The notes beneath the pieces are model-generated. The model did no database searches and had not been told where the DNA came from. It worked only from the letters and a program-made list of their open reading frames with translations. DNA of 64,000 bases from Hydractinia symbiolongicarpus (taxonomy: Eukaryota > Cnidaria > Hydrozoa > Anthoathecata > Hydractiniidae), in NCBI RefSeq assembly GCF_029227915.1, contig NC_079884.1, positions 26,846,001-26,910,000 of the forward strand. Direction: 5' to 3'. This document shows positions 1-13,235 of the stretch, piece after piece. Made by a program: the position numbers and the translations under genes. Each line of letters begins with the position of its first letter. Position 1 is the first letter of the stretch.

Positions 1-237
1 CCTGAATTCCTACCGCCCGTTTCAAGGGATAAACTACATTGGATGTATTCGAAGATAGGTAAGTAATTTCAAATTCAAAAAAGTTTGAAGTTTATCAGCC
101 TACATTTCACATAAATGTTACAAATTTTAAACTCACCTTGAATTATTCGGCTGGTCACAGTCTTCATGTACATTATAAAGACACAGGAAATCCTCAAGGC
201 GACATAAACAGGTTACATTTTGAATTAGCGTTGTATC
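1..237 (-). CDS. Partial gene at the left edge, two putative exons, product unknown
   Basis: I do not recognise the product. On the minus strand an open exon runs from 237 down to 137. It is preceded by a good acceptor (tttccag) and followed by a consensus donor (AAG|gtgagt). It encodes 33 residues rich in Cys and acidic residues, including CLCRLEDFLCLYN and HEDCDQPNNS. It ends in phase 2 and joins in frame to a second open stretch, 33 down to 1, after an acceptor tgtag, continuing LSLETGGRNS to the window edge. The upstream exon was not found. Competing reading: on the plus strand, bases 1-58 are also open (starting PEFLPPVSRDKLHWMYSKI) and end at a perfect donor, G|gtaagtaa. Both cannot easily be true. 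I favour the minus strand because two exons agree in phase. Confidence 0.4.
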
Positions 238-3200
238 CTGGAAACACTTGGCTAAGCAAAACAAACTGTCGTTTCGAGCTCAAAGAAAGTAAATAAAAAA
301 ATAAGTACAAAGAAAAAGTGTTTGCGAAAATCAATAGTAGATGTTTTGCTACAACAGTAGTCACATGTTTGCTGAACCTTGATGGAGATAGTTTACCAAG
401 CATTCTATAAAATTTTAAATTAATTTTTGATAAGAAAAGAACAATATAGGAACTCAAACGACAAAATGGCGGTAAGAATAATCGACAGCCTTTAGAATAC
501 ACAGTGCCGAACACATGTAAAAATATAATGTCAATTATTAAAACAAACAAAATGGCATTTTAGCATGTATTTGTAACTAAGTCATCCAAATCACTTGTGG
601 ATAATCTTCCCTTAGTGTAAAATCTCAAATCATTTCTTACTATCTTAAACATCCATATTAAATTCAATTTAAAAATGGAATGAATTGAAGTAAAAAAGCC
701 ACGTGACTAAAGGACTGGCATTAAAAACAACAAAAGCATAGTGTTACTACAAAGCGAGCTAAGATCGATTAAAACCATTGTTTTTTAAGGTGGGGCGAAT
801 TGCGCTGTGGCACGGCTGCTGAATAAAAGTGTATGATGCCAGTTATTTTGAAGACCAGATCGACTGGCTTAGTCTTCCCAAAAAATAGTATTCAATTTTA
901 CATGCAACAGATATCATGATAAAGAAAGTCCTAAACAAACACAAATAAAGTTTTGATATATAAAATATTCATGGAGTAATAAAAATTTGATGTCTGTTAC
1001 ATAAAAAAACGATAAAAACTTAACAGAACGACAACACAGAAGACCCAAAAGAAAAAGCAGTGTGATATAAATACCAGTTTTGTTTACATCTTTGCCAAAC
1101 AGGCAGCAAAAACAATGGAATATCTTTCTTCATTCTGATGGCCAAAGATGAGGATTAAAATAGCAAAATAGCAGAAATGTTGAATAACATGAGAATAACA
1201 ATTTTTATCATTTTATACTACTTAATTACTGAACAAATTTGTGAGTAAAGATAAAGCCACCATATTGTGCGTTGGATTTGTTGTTCAAGTTTCCGGTCTG
1301 TATATTTATCAAATTTGGCTCCATCTCATCACAACAAACTTTATAGTTCGAAACTGGGTAGCATGTTGTGGAAAGGTGACTCAAAACATGAAAAAAATAT
1401 TGTTGTTGGTTATGAAAAGTATTTCTTAAGTTCCCAAAAGTTTAAACAAGGTTATAAAATGATGTTACTACTATAGTACGTAAAATATTATTAGGAAGGA
1501 ACTTATTTTTAATGTTTACTGATAAGTACATTTTGTTTAGGTAGCTATAGTAGTCATTTTAGTTATTTGTAGGATTTAGAAATCTATAAAAAATATTTTC
1601 CCGCTTCAAATTTATTTGTTGGCTGCCACAAATTAAATTTTTGCTCTTCTTACGTCCATTTTTCATCACAGAAAGACTATCAATTAATACTATTAATTAA
1701 ACTTTGCATTTGCAGGACGGAACAATTTCTCTCGTTTGACGTAAGACGAATAAAAAGCTTTTTAAGACTTTGAGACTCATAAATAAATTAACATAAATGC
1801 AACAGATACCCCCAAGACACCTTATTTAATCTAGATTTCACATTCCAAAATCATTATCTCCAGCTCAATTCTCGGTTATTTTTGCTTTTTTTATCTATGG
1901 GTACATTTACAACTAGAATATCTCTTCTTCCAGCGTTAGAAAAATTTCTTTAAAGTCTCGTATGAGAATAATTAAAACTGCTGAGTTTAGAATTTCTTCT
2001 TTTAGTCATAATTAGGCTGTATAAACCTTGTATCCTTAACATTGACTTTTGTTCGCGTTTATAAGCTTTTGGAGGATTTTCATGATTTTCATGATCAATG
2101 AGATTGTTTGCGTGTTTTGAATATATTTTTCACAGAATAAGTTCTTCTAACCGCCAAAAACTAAATGTGAGAAATTATCTTTTTTGTTTTATAGTCTTCA
2201 CACATTTGCAACGTGCTATTTCCCTCCGCATATACTTTACACAGTCGGAATACACACACTAACATTTTGTTATTTGTCAAATTAACTTATGAATTAACTT
2301 ATTTTAATATGAATACTTGGTAAAAGAAATAGAAAATGGCAATTTGTTTATATCTTTTGTGCTTAATAAAGTTGATGGTTTAGATTCTTTCGTGGTGTTT
2401 AGCTAGCTAGGTTGATTGTTATTAATTATAAAATTTTACACTAGCATTGGTTACTACCTAGCTAGTTGGAACTTTAAACAATCTTGTTGACATATATATA
2501 CACTTTATTCTTTGTTATTGGATATCTTTCATTTTTAAAACATCTGTAAATAACATTATGATTGGCTATCCTGAGCATGTTGCGACGGTGGTACGGTATT
2601 AGGCTAAAAATTGGTCCGCATCGTATTGTATATTTAACAAAATGTAGAGCAGGAAGAAAATGCAGTCATCAAGGATAAAAACATGTTTACTTCTAAGTAC
2701 CCTAGAGTTTTGATTTTTTAGAAAATTATGGCCTGTAAGTAGCTAGCCAAGTTTTTTTTTAGTAGCTAGCCAGATAATATAAATACTATAAGTATGACCA
2801 GGTAAGTTGGTGTCTTTTGTCTGGTATAACTAGGACTACTGTCATTTATTTGTACCTAAAAACAATTGTATCCACTACGATTCTTCCAATTTGCCAGTTG
2901 AAAAATATAGAACCAACATTTGTTGGTAACTAAGGTCAGCAAGTACACACATTGGCTTGAACTTTTTCTTAACCAACTTCATTTTCATGAAGTGTTTTGA
3001 TTTTCTGCTGCCATGGCTGGTCATGAGAAAGAGATATTGAAAAAGGCCTATTCTATTTTTCGCGCACTTGGCTGCGCAAAAAGTTGGTGCGTGGAATGTT
3101 TCTCTTTAGAAGAGGCGTAGTTCAATTTTAGATATGGAATTGTATCATTTAGTTGTCCCTGATTCCTTAACTCAATAAGATGAATTCTATCAAGAAAGTA

Positions 3201-3642
3201 AAAAACGAACAAATATAAAAATAAAAATATCAATTTGTGATCTGATCTGATATCAATCTTATTCTATAATTCAATAAGATGAATTCTATCAATAAAGATA
3301 TAAAAATATCAATTCTTGTATTTGTATATTTGAATAATTCTCTTACTGTTCGTTCCCTAACAAATCGTTTGACATTTGAGCATTTCAAGATGTAAATAAA
3401 AAAATAAAAATTATTAATGTGCTTAATCTTGGAGATACAATGTTCCGAAAACTTACTGGGTTTGGTTTCCAATAAACTCTTTCCAATAACAAAGTATCTT
3501 ATGTCGCTTCGTTTCATAACATACTTCCCCATTTTTTGACCATTCTTAATTGCAACTGAGAAGATTGTTGCACAAGAGTTTTTGTCAACATTAAACAAGT
3601 TTTAGCAGAGTGCATTAGAAACTGGAGAGGCTACCCTGGGTA

Positions 3643-3678
<36 letters not shown>

Positions 3679-6600
3679 CAATAATAATAATTGTCTTTGT
3701 TCTGTCAGCGTGTTAAAAATATTTTAGATACTGAAGCAGAAAGAACTTTTAAAGGCTTTTTCTAATTTGAGGGATTACAACTAGAGACTTTAAATAAAAT
3801 GTGAAGGGAATGAAAACCATTATTTAGCTAAATTTTTTGGAAGAAAGACTGAAGAAGAAGAGTGATAACGGAAACGAAGTTCCTTAGAATAACTTTTTCT
3901 CCTTTAATAGTCGTATTTTCTCAGTGAACCCACGTAAAATCTAACATCGCATTGTTTACAAGCTCTGTCCCAGGAGTTATAAGGTTTTTTAATCGGCACA
4001 AATCGTACAAAAAACCTGGAAGGGCTGGGTACAGGATTGCTTGGTTTTCAAACCAACTTATGTTTTTCCGGAAGTACGTTATTTATTAGCTCTTTAAATC
4101 ATAAGCAATATAAGTACTTTACCAGTACAATTTTTTCTTGTATTGCGAAGCCAAAAACAACTTGGTTGAATAGTGAATATTCAAGTCCTTTAAACCATGT
4201 GCACTCAACAGTAGCACTTTTCGTACGTCAAATGCGTAAAAATAACCTTTTAAAATAGACTTGATCTAATGTTATTATATTTCAAATGAGAAAATAATGT
4301 ACGCCCGTAGTTAAATATTAAGATTTGTCCATTCGAGGTATAGTAACATTTCAACATCTCTGAAATATTCCACCCTCATGTACATTTTTATACATTTGGT
4401 TAATTCGACAGAAATTTATTGTCTGATAAATATTCATTCGCCCCATATAAAAAATAGAGTTATTTAAATGAAAATAATTGGAACAAGGAGGCAAAGGTGA
4501 GAGCTACAGCTGCAAGAATAAATAGAAACCGTCCATGTGGAAATTGATAAAAATGAATTATGGTCGTGGTGTTGATCTTGTTGATGATGTCGATGATGTT
4601 GTCATAATGAGGATGATGATGCTGCTGTTGTCGTAATAATTACAGCATCATCTTCATCATTATTATCATCATCATCTTCATCATCATCATCAATTTCAAA
4701 TGTTACTTTTTTGACACAAAATAATAAACCAGGAAGACATTAAAAATTATCGAAAACTTCTCTGGATTTGCTCTTTTCGTTTTATGTTTCTTCGTTATAC
4801 TTTTTAACCTTTACCCTACGATCATATCTTGACAATTCATATTTAAGAAAAACAAAACAAAGAGCTTGGAGAGTTTGGCATGTCAAGAAAATTATCATTT
4901 ATTTTTGTCTCTATATTCACAAATGCTTGCACTTTTTAGCTGTAAATGGAGAGGTGTATCGAGCAAAAAATTTTTTCGAGATATCAAGTTCTAAAGTTTG
5001 CAAAGAAATTAAATTTTATTGAAAAAAACTTAGAAAAATGTTTGTTATTTTTTATTTTAAATTAGTGTTTCGTGTATCCTTGAATAAAAACAATGGCATT
5101 CGTTACCTTGTCAAGCTAAAAAATTTCCCCATCAAGTTAGTAGATGTAAAAGTTCCAAAGTTTATATTACAGTAAAAGACTAAACTCGTGGTAAAATCCA
5201 GGCAGAAGAACAATGGAAAAAATATATGTTGTTTTAGAGGTTTTGATGAATGTGCATAAACAATTATTTAAAATTATTTAAAGAAATTTGTTTAGCCGTT
5301 GCTGCTAATGTGCAGAGGCATTGGTGTTTTTGTATGGGTGTGTTGATGGGTGGGTTGACCAAGCTTTTGAAAATTAGTTTCATTTTGTTCCTAGGTGCTC
5401 CTTAGTTACTCACACAGAAAATGACGCCAGTTATTTCCACCCATTTCCAAGTTATTCAGCTTTAAATATTAAAAGTGCAATGCAATGGCTTCACTAACTT
5501 AACTAAAACATTGACGTCGATCTAATTTATTGACGGTGTAAAGTCGAAATAAGTAATTTGTCGTTCATCATAGTTTCCCGCTTATTTATAAAGGGAAAAG
5601 TGCATGTCACCATTTCCTCTCACAAACACACTGGATCGTATTATTATATTAGACTAGTCAATAAGCCAATTTTCTCAGAAAATAATTTACCCGTTGCCTC
5701 TATTGTGCAAAGCTTCAAATGCTGATCAAGAAAATGTTTCTAATAATATGTAACATTTACTTAAACCCAAGGTTCTCCTCAAAATGAGTTTTGAGAATTC
5801 AACAACTTTAAAAGAATATGGGCGTTATAAATTAAGATAAAAGTTGCTACAATTTTAAAAATTATTCCAAAAAGTTGGATTTTTGTAAATCTTTAAAATA
5901 AAGTCTAAAAAAAACACTGACTAGTACAGGTACACGGTGTGCCGCAAATCCAGTGACGCGCTGATAGCGATAAAGCATTTCCGTTATATTTATAAAAGTA
6001 TAACATTTTCACAGCTTAAGCTGAAACAAAACACAGGCTGAGCGTGTTGTTAACCAACCATAGCAAAAAACAATCACCTGGTATTTTTTTATTTGTGGAG
6101 TTTAAGCGCTAGTTATAGACAAACCAAGCCGCATATGCATATAGAAAGCTTACAGCAGTGCGCACTTTTAAGCGGGACAGCCTTATCAAATAAAAACTTT
6201 CTTGTAGCTTTTGTATAAATAAACAACAGCCTGTTGTAGCCTAAACCAGCTAAAACAATTACCCAGGATTTTTTTTGTGCAAAATAGGTATATAATTTCT
6301 TGAGTTATCTCAGTTTAATTTAAACTAAAACAGCTAGCCAGCAATTTTATTTTATAAAATAAGTTTTGGGGGTATTTACAAAATAAATCGTTAGTTTACA
6401 AAAAGAAACAGTCCTGCGGAAAATGCGAAAAGTCATTTAAAATGTGGAAAAAGTAGCGGGAAATTTTCGAAATTATTATTCGCGGAAGTTATTTCTTTAA
6501 CTTTATCTCCTATGCGAGATATATACATGTTACCGACTTTTAATAAATAAGTACAGCTAAATAGACGCAAGAGGAAAGACATTGAATAAAATCAAGCAGA

Positions 6601-8026
6601 TGTTTAAAAGAAGTCAACCAACTCATTTTAGGACTTTACAAACATGAGAAAACGTTTAATTACATTACATACCTGAGAAAGCAGTAGCAAACTACACCCA
6701 TGACGTCAATGTGTTCATTTAATCTGTGCTTTAGTTAAAGAAAATAAATACAATTACTCCTCTTTTTTGGCCCCCAAAATGCTTGGTTGATATCAAGTTT
6801 ATAATTCTAGGTGAAAGTGGTTTTATTATACAAAATTTTAGTTTGTTTGATTATTATAAGAGATTAGTCCATAAGGATGTGGAAAAAAACACTTTGGCAA
6901 TTTTTATAACGTCAGCAATAACCCGTCGGATACACAATATTTTTTGTTTCGAAATTTGCTTACCTGTTGCCTCTTTTGTTTACCCCTTGAAACGCTGATC
7001 AAGAAAATGTTTGGATCATGTTACCCCTTGAAACGCCGATCAAGAAAATGTTTGGATCATGTTACCTCTTGAAACGACAATCAAGGAAATGTTTGGATCA
7101 TGTGCTTTTGACGGACGGTTACAGAGATATTGGAGTTTAAAGGTTTTTTGATGATACCGTCCTTGTATTTCAGGGTTTATCACAAAATTGGTCTTGTTTA
7201 GAACAAAAAAAAAATGGCCAGCCTGATTAGAATTTTAATATTTCCGTTAAAATCGCGTGTAAGAGTCGAAGAAACTGAGTTGCGAAAACTTAACAATTGG
7301 AGAATATTTTAAGGGATCCCTGTTCGTATCAATTTTGTTGCGTATTGATTTTAGTGCATTCACCCCAAATTTATGAAAAAAAATATATGCGAATAATATT
7401 ACGCGCGAGAGGTGTGTGCGCGGAAATTAATACACCTGAAAATTAAGTTCTCAAAATTTTCAATTGTAAAAAAAAAAAAAACACGGAAAAAATATTTTAT
7501 GTGGAATAATTTCGTTTTGTGAAAAAATAATTATCTACGCACTACGCGTATTATTTCAAATTTTGAAATTAAATTTTATTAAGAGTTAAAATTCTAGCTT
7601 GTTGGTAATTTAGCGAATTCTGATAACGTAAAAATACTTTGCCCTAACTAGATAATTATATTACAAGTTTTTTTTTCAAAACAAAATGTTTCATTACGAA
7701 AAACAAAATGTTTTTGAAAAAATCTTTATTTTAATGATTTTCAAAAATACTTACAGTATCTAACTTTTTTAGACTCACGAAAGTTTAGGCGCTACGTAAT
7801 TTTAGTATTTTTGTGTAATTTTCTTAAACTTTTCGTAGGCAAAAAAAGTCTAAGCCTCTCAATCTGAAATAAAATTAATGCACTGAATATTCCAGGTCTT
7901 CCAGATTTCTGCAACAAAAAACATGTTTCTATTTTATATATGTTGATTGATTTGGTTAAAACTAACTAATATGTAATATGTCGTCAAAACAACAAATTAT
8001 TTTACAATATGTTTACCTAAAAATAT
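238..8026. other. Long stretch with no recognisable gene, repeat-rich
   Basis: No convincing coding exon was seen. Open frames here are AT-rich and match no family I know. Contents: a (TAA)n run near 3,646-3,692; a GAT/ATC trinucleotide region near 4,560-4,700 that reads in opposite senses at its two ends and could fold; poly-A runs; members of a dispersed repeat family near 5,290-5,770 and 6,690-7,180; and a 41-bp tandem repeat at 6,982-7,104. Around 780-870 there is a GC-richer segment resembling a repeat fragment. Regulatory DNA for the neighbouring genes may lie here but cannot be recognised by eye. Confidence 0.6.
6982..7104. repeat. Tandem repeat, about 41 bp x 3
   Basis: Three consecutive imperfect copies of a unit containing ccttgaaacgctgatcaag and aaaatgtttggatcatgt. 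The first two copies differ at a single position (gct/gcc); the third is more diverged. The unit is a local expansion of part of a dispersed repeat. Single copies of the gatcaagaaaatgt core also occur near 5,725 and near 59,620. Confidence 0.85.
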
Positions 8027-10710
8027 TCACGTAGAAAGCGTCCCAGAATTTTTAAAATAATCATCGTTAAGAAAGGTGTTTGTGTCTAAAGTCTGCTTGA
8101 CGTCGAGTTCTGCACATATGAGCTCATTTTCAGATGGAAGTGGTGATCGAGGCGTAAAAAATGATGAGTCATGCTGATGCATCACTGAGCTGGTTAACCC
8201 GTTCTCCGCGGATGATAGTTCATACGAAAAATTTTCAGTGTGCACTTCCGTCGTTGAATGCAAGAATAAGGAAGGATTTTGAATCGTCAAACATCCATCT
8301 TGCGCAAAAGAGTCACTAGGATATGAATCGAGCATAAGGTATGCTTGATTATGCACCAAGTTAGCTTGCAAACCTTCAACATGATCTGGCAATGTTATTA
8401 TGTTACTAGTATTAACACACACAGGTTCGAAGTTCTCGCCACTTATGAGATTTACAAATTTAAAGTCATCGCTCGCAACCCTCCCATCTGTACCAGTGAG
8501 TGTGATAAATTGATCATGAGAAGATTTCATGTCATCACTGGTCAGGCTAATGAATTGGCCAGTTATTGGCGGATTTGTAGGCTCGCTTATACAAGCAGTG
8601 TCCACTTCGTGTGATATTTCTTGCTTAATTTTTTCTGTTGGCTGTCGGCAAATGTTTATGAACATTGGTTCATCAACATGTTCATCATCTTGAGTTGCGA
8701 TTGTTTTTGTTAGGAAAGTGTGTTTCGTATCGTCGGTGTGTTTTTCTATCAGTGGAGTGTTGTGCGACTCATTTGTCTCAATAACCCGTCTTTTTATCAC
8801 CGACGTCGCACGATAGCTCGTAGCTCTTTTTCTTACGTACTTGCCGTCTTTATGCAATTTCCGATGTTTCGAAAAATTTCCTGAACAACTAAATCTCGCT
8901 CCGCAATCTTCACAAGAGAATGGTCGTTCGTTAGTGTGACTTCTTTCATGCTCTGCACATTTTTCAGAGCGTGAAAATCGTTTCGGACAATACTGGCACG
9001 CAAACGGCTTCTCGCCAGTATGTTTACGCATGTGTCTTAGGTAATTCGATTTGCGCGGAAAAGATCTACCACAGGTTTCACACGAAAATGGTTTATCGCA
9101 ACTATGTATGCGTGAGTGCGTGCGCAAATCACCTTTTATCGCAAATGCTCGTCCGCAAACGTCGCACACATGTGGCGTTTCTCCGGTATGTCGTTGCATG
9201 TGAGAGGACAAAGTGCTCTTCTGGCTAAATGCACGATCTATAAGGAAATAGTGGAGCAACTAATAACACTACAATAATAATAGCTTATAATTATCTTCAA
9301 CACAGATAGGATTTGAGATACATAACATACAAAAGCATATAATTCTTACATGGGCAAGTTTCATAAAGTCAGCATTTACTAAAATCAGTCCACACGAAAT
9401 ATTTCAAATTTTGTAATTACCAATTTCTCTTAAAAATTTTTAGCTCACAAAAAATTAATAACAAAATAGAAATAAAGTTCTATTTATCACAGCCTTGAAA
9501 AGAAAATCCATTTTCGCAAAAATAAAGGAACGCCATTTAATTTTTTTGCATTTGCGAAATAAGTTTAATCAAAAGAATTAATCAGAGCCACTCACCGCAA
9601 TGCTTGCATTGGTAAGGCCGTTCATCGTTATGCGATCTGTAATGCACCTTCAAAACACCTTCATAAGCAAACCGATTGCCACATTGTTGGCATTTAAACG
9701 GTCGACTGATTCCATGTTGCTTGCAATGCTGTTTGAACTTCCCACTACTCACAAACACTTCATTACACACCTCACAAGTGAAAGTTTTTGTCGTGCTATG
9801 TTTGTCTACTATATGTCTCTTGAACTTCTGCGCTTCCCAAAATACTTCTGGACATTCCAAGCATTGAAATCTTTTACCCCTTGTTAGTTTTTCATGGTGT
9901 ATACCACTAGAATTTGATGTTTGAGAGCTGTTTTTGTTGTCATTACAAACAACTTTATATTCTGACAGAAAATCTTCAACATACTGCTTTTGAAATCTCT
10001 TGGGCAGCCTGATTTTTCTTTCCCCTCGGTTTTTTGTTTCGTCTTTGCTGCTTCCTTTGTTTTCTGTGTATTTACAGGCATGCTTTAAAACGTAATGTTT
10101 GTAGAAAGAATTAGAAGATTCGTGCGATCGTCTACAGACAGGGCAGGTAACCACTTTTATAACTTTATGTGTGAGTTGAACATGTCGTAAAAGTTGGTGT
10201 AGTGATAAAAAAGATCTTAAACAAAACCTGAAAGAAAAAACAAAGTAATGGTACATATGTATGCTACTAAGAAATTTGAATAAGCAATGTGACATAATAA
10301 TTTGTTACAAAAAAGTACAACTGAAGCTGTGTAATACCAACACCTGTCAAAAAAATACGTATTTAACATATTAATCTGTTTCTGAACAGTGACGTGGTGG
10401 TGAAACAATGACCTCTGACATTGAAAGTTAGAAACATCCATCCAAATCAGCAGATTAACAAATAAATAAAACACCAACATAAAATGGTAAGCACTCACTT
10501 GCAGGATTGGCTCATCTTCACACTCTCCTCTGTCACTGGTGACAAAATATATTGACCTTCACTGTTTATCAACAAACGATACGTTGCTGGAAGTTTGATC
10601 GTTTTTACTGGATATGGGTTCAACACACACATCTTTAGTTGTCTGCCATTTTGTTTGTTTTGTGTCGTTGCTGGGATACCATTGTTAGATATCTTGTTCA
10701 AAGAAATCAT
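8027..10710 (-). CDS. Ten-finger C2H2 zinc-finger protein (three exons, 684 aa)
   Basis: Probable DNA-binding transcription regulator acting in the nucleus. Exons: 10710-10499, 10227-9596, 9237-8027. Joins are AA|gtgagt to cag|G and G|gtgagt to tag|AT; each rebuilds a finger that is split by the intron, which supports the model. Residues 1-69 form a finger-free N terminus. Ten C2H2 fingers follow, from Cys70 to about residue 410. The first three are irregular and widely spaced, separated by a basic, Ser/Asn-rich linker. Fingers 4-10 are more regular, several with Kruppel-type TGEKPF-like linkers (TGETPH, TGEKPF, TNERPF). The C-terminal 270 residues are finger-free, acidic and Ser/Thr/Asn-rich, and could be an activation region. 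No KRAB, ZAD or BTB domain is visible, so I assign no orthologue. The start is the first ATG of an open first exon (MISLNKIS). Confidence 0.88.
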
Positions 10711-11624
10711 TTTCTAACATATGCATACATAACTAAAAATATAATCCTTACAAATGAAGGTTTGGTGTATCATTTTTAGACAACACGAGGGAAAAAGTGC
10801 GTTGTCTCGATGAAGGATGTTTTTTCATATAAATATACGTTGACAAAAATTAAAGAAATAGACATTTACTAATAAAAATTGCAGTTATTTTTATTTTCTT
10901 CACATTTATATATGACTAGTAATACAATCTCTTACCGCTTAGTTAAAATAAGGAAACAGAAAAGTTGCATGAGAACATGTAAAAACATAGCAATCGAATT
11001 AACATTTAAATAGAAAAGAAAAAAGAAAAGGGTGCAAAACAAAAAGTTACTACAAGACATAAAAAGGAAAGGTTTATAATTTTTTCCAGTACACCCAAAA
11101 AGTCTGACGTTTTTGAAAAAAAAGGAGGAGAAGGAAAGGAACGGGTGTGCTAATAAATGTGACTTTTTATATTACACTACAATATGCTTTTTCTTTCTAG
11201 TGAAACCAATGAAATAGCTCAGTAAAAATAAAAAAAACATACAATTCTACATGTGAGTGGAAATAAATTAAAACAAACAAACAGCAATAATTAATACCAA
11301 GTAAGTAAAAACTCTTTTTTCACTAAAACTATAAAATAAATAAAAATTTCTCACTTTTATCAAACACAAACATTTGACTAAATATTATTACATAGTAATA
11401 AACAAATATAAATTAAATTATATAGCCGAGATCTTTTTAACATTGAGGAAAATGCATAAAACTCTTCATTTCTCTGTCTGTAAAAATAATAAGACCATCG
11501 GGTGGTATACACATTTAAAATTTTACCTAGTATAAAAAAGGAATTTACATGTAAGGTCTGACGAAACAGCAGCCAAACACCATAAAATTTTATCTGAAAT
11601 ACTTTTTTATATATTAAAAAAAAT
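10711..11624. other. Intergenic, no feature seen
   Basis: This lies between the start of the zinc-finger gene and the 3' end of the DHHC gene. Both are on the minus strand, so it should hold the zinc-finger promoter and the DHHC 3' UTR. It is AT-rich with several A-runs. An open frame at 11,378-11,710 overlaps the end of the DHHC gene in another frame and looks like chance. Confidence 0.6.
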
Positions 11625-12470
11625 TTAGTCTTCTTCATAAACATCATCCCATTCTTGAATTCTAAAATAACACAAAAAACTAAGCATGTTTCGAATATAG
11701 CCCTTATCAAACGGGTTATAATCAGTAGGGAATTTCTTTAGATACGATATCCTTGGTCGTGACATAAATTCCCAGGTTGTTTGAGCTGTAAACATCATAT
11801 ACGAGTGACAAGCCCACAGTAATGCTACTACTAACAACATGACTGCAAGAAATATTGTTAAAATTAAATACATCCAATTGTGTTCGAACCATTTTCTCCA
11901 TTCCAAATCCCGATTGAATGCGTGAACAGTAATATAAACAGTCCAGCTCACAACACAAGTTTCAACACCAAGAAAGAACAAAAAAAACTTGTGATTGCGT
12001 TCACCTACACAGTTGCCAATCCATGGACAATGATGGTCGTATCTCCGTACGCAATGTTTGCACTCCTCACAGTGCTTCGCTCTTAGTGGTTGTATAATGT
12101 TACAAAAGCCACATCTACGTAAACGCAAATTTCTTGCACTCTTTTCTAACATGGAACAAGTCTCTGTGGATTCTAAGTCATGAGACGTTGTCAATATTTG
12201 AGACTCTTCCTCTTTGGAATTAAAAATAACTCCAGTTTCAGCGTCTATTGTATTGTATGTTACAAATCCAGGGTCCATAAAACTGCACACAAAATACATT
12301 ACGGTACCAACTGATACAAGAGTCAAATAAAATGCCACATAAAATAGATGACCATTGTATAAATCTTGTTTTAATGTGGTGTCTTTTAAAAACATGATGA
12401 GTAACACCAGACCTGTCAGAAATAAATGAAAGAAGCGTGCAAGCCATCTATCACTTGATTTCATTGCCAT
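11625..12470 (-). CDS. DHHC palmitoyltransferase, ZDHHC12-like (281 aa, single exon)
   Basis: Membrane S-acyltransferase that attaches fatty acyl groups to protein cysteines, usually at the Golgi or ER. Order of elements: two membrane spans at about residues 13-28 and 42-63 with a DPG motif just after; the Cys-rich domain at about 117-160 with the catalytic Asp-His-His-Cys at 145-148; two further spans at about 163-184 and 199-221; a TTxE motif at 231-234; and a C-terminal NPFDKG at 252-257. The four-span topology, short length, and the WEFMSR and ISYLK segments after TTxE resemble vertebrate ZDHHC12 (about 267 aa), so that subfamily is likely but not certain. The coding region is uninterrupted from MAMKSSDRW to the stop. 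The lack of introns is notable beside its multi-exon neighbours, but there is no decay to suggest a retrocopy. Confidence 0.93.
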   Translation of the reverse strand: MAMKSSDRWLARFFHLFLTGLVLLIMFLKDTTLKQDLYNGHLFYVAFYLTLVSVGTVMYFVCSFMDPGFVTYNTIDAETGVIFNSKEEESQILTTSHDLESTETCSMLEKSARNLRLRRCGFCNIIQPLRAKHCEECKHCVRRYDHHCPWIGNCVGERNHKFFLFFLGVETCVVSWTVYITVHAFNRDLEWRKWFEHNWMYLILTIFLAVMLLVVALLWACHSYMMFTAQTTWEFMSRPRISYLKKFPTDYNPFDKGYIRNMLSFLCYFRIQEWDDVYEED

Positions 12471-13235
12471 ATTTTAAAGCATGCAACCTCTTTAAATTGT
12501 TAAAGCAACATTCTTTTATAACCTATAATGCAACGTGGCGGGTAAGCATATACATATACATTTTACATTTAAACAGCAAAATGTTGCAAACACAAAATTC
12601 AAATTTGTGTCTTTTTGTTCAAGTTTTTGCTTTTGGGAATGTTAAAAACTCTATTTGCAAAATTTTATCTCTTTGATTTGTTATTAATTAAATTTGTTAT
12701 TAATTGCATTATTTTCAAAACAATTAAAAAAATAAAAATATTTGGGCACCATGCATATTTTCTTTTACTAACACTTTAACTTTGAGCCAATAATGGTGCA
12801 TTTGAGCTTTTAGATTATTTACCATTAAATAATCAAAATGATATTATATTTCTACATGCTATTTTTTCCATTTGTTAAATTTTACGTCTGAAATTTTTTT
12901 TATAAACTACATTCATGTAAGTTTATGCTGTGTACATTGAATAGTTTTTCTTCAGTAAAATCTTTCTCTCCTTAAAAAAACTTGTGCCCTTAAAAAAAAG
13001 GTTTTTCTTGACAAATGTAAAGTGTCATGGAAAATGAACAGACTGAATTACATTAACAGAATGATGATTTCCAACTAAAAAGGATTCTTCTGATTAGAGT
13101 AAATTGCTTTCATTAGGAGTCTTTAAATTTCGTTATTAAAAAGAAAGAGGACCTCAAAGCAAAACAACAACATTTACATAAACACAAATTTAGTTAACAT
13201 TCTAGTGAATAATTGTTCTTCATTTCACATCTAAA
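12471..13235. other. Intergenic, no feature seen
   Basis: AT-rich spacer holding the presumed promoter of the DHHC gene and the 3' end of the C19orf12-like gene. Several A/T homopolymer runs; no coding exon or structured RNA recognised. Confidence 0.6.

Noticed and set aside
3230-3598. 122-residue minus-strand open frame
   Set aside because: Low-complexity Ile/Lys/Phe-rich composition typical of AT-rich noncoding DNA, no splice or family evidence.
8345-9228. Plus-strand open frames opposite the zinc-finger gene
   Set aside because: Shadows of the zinc-finger exon; the minus strand carries the C2H2 pattern.
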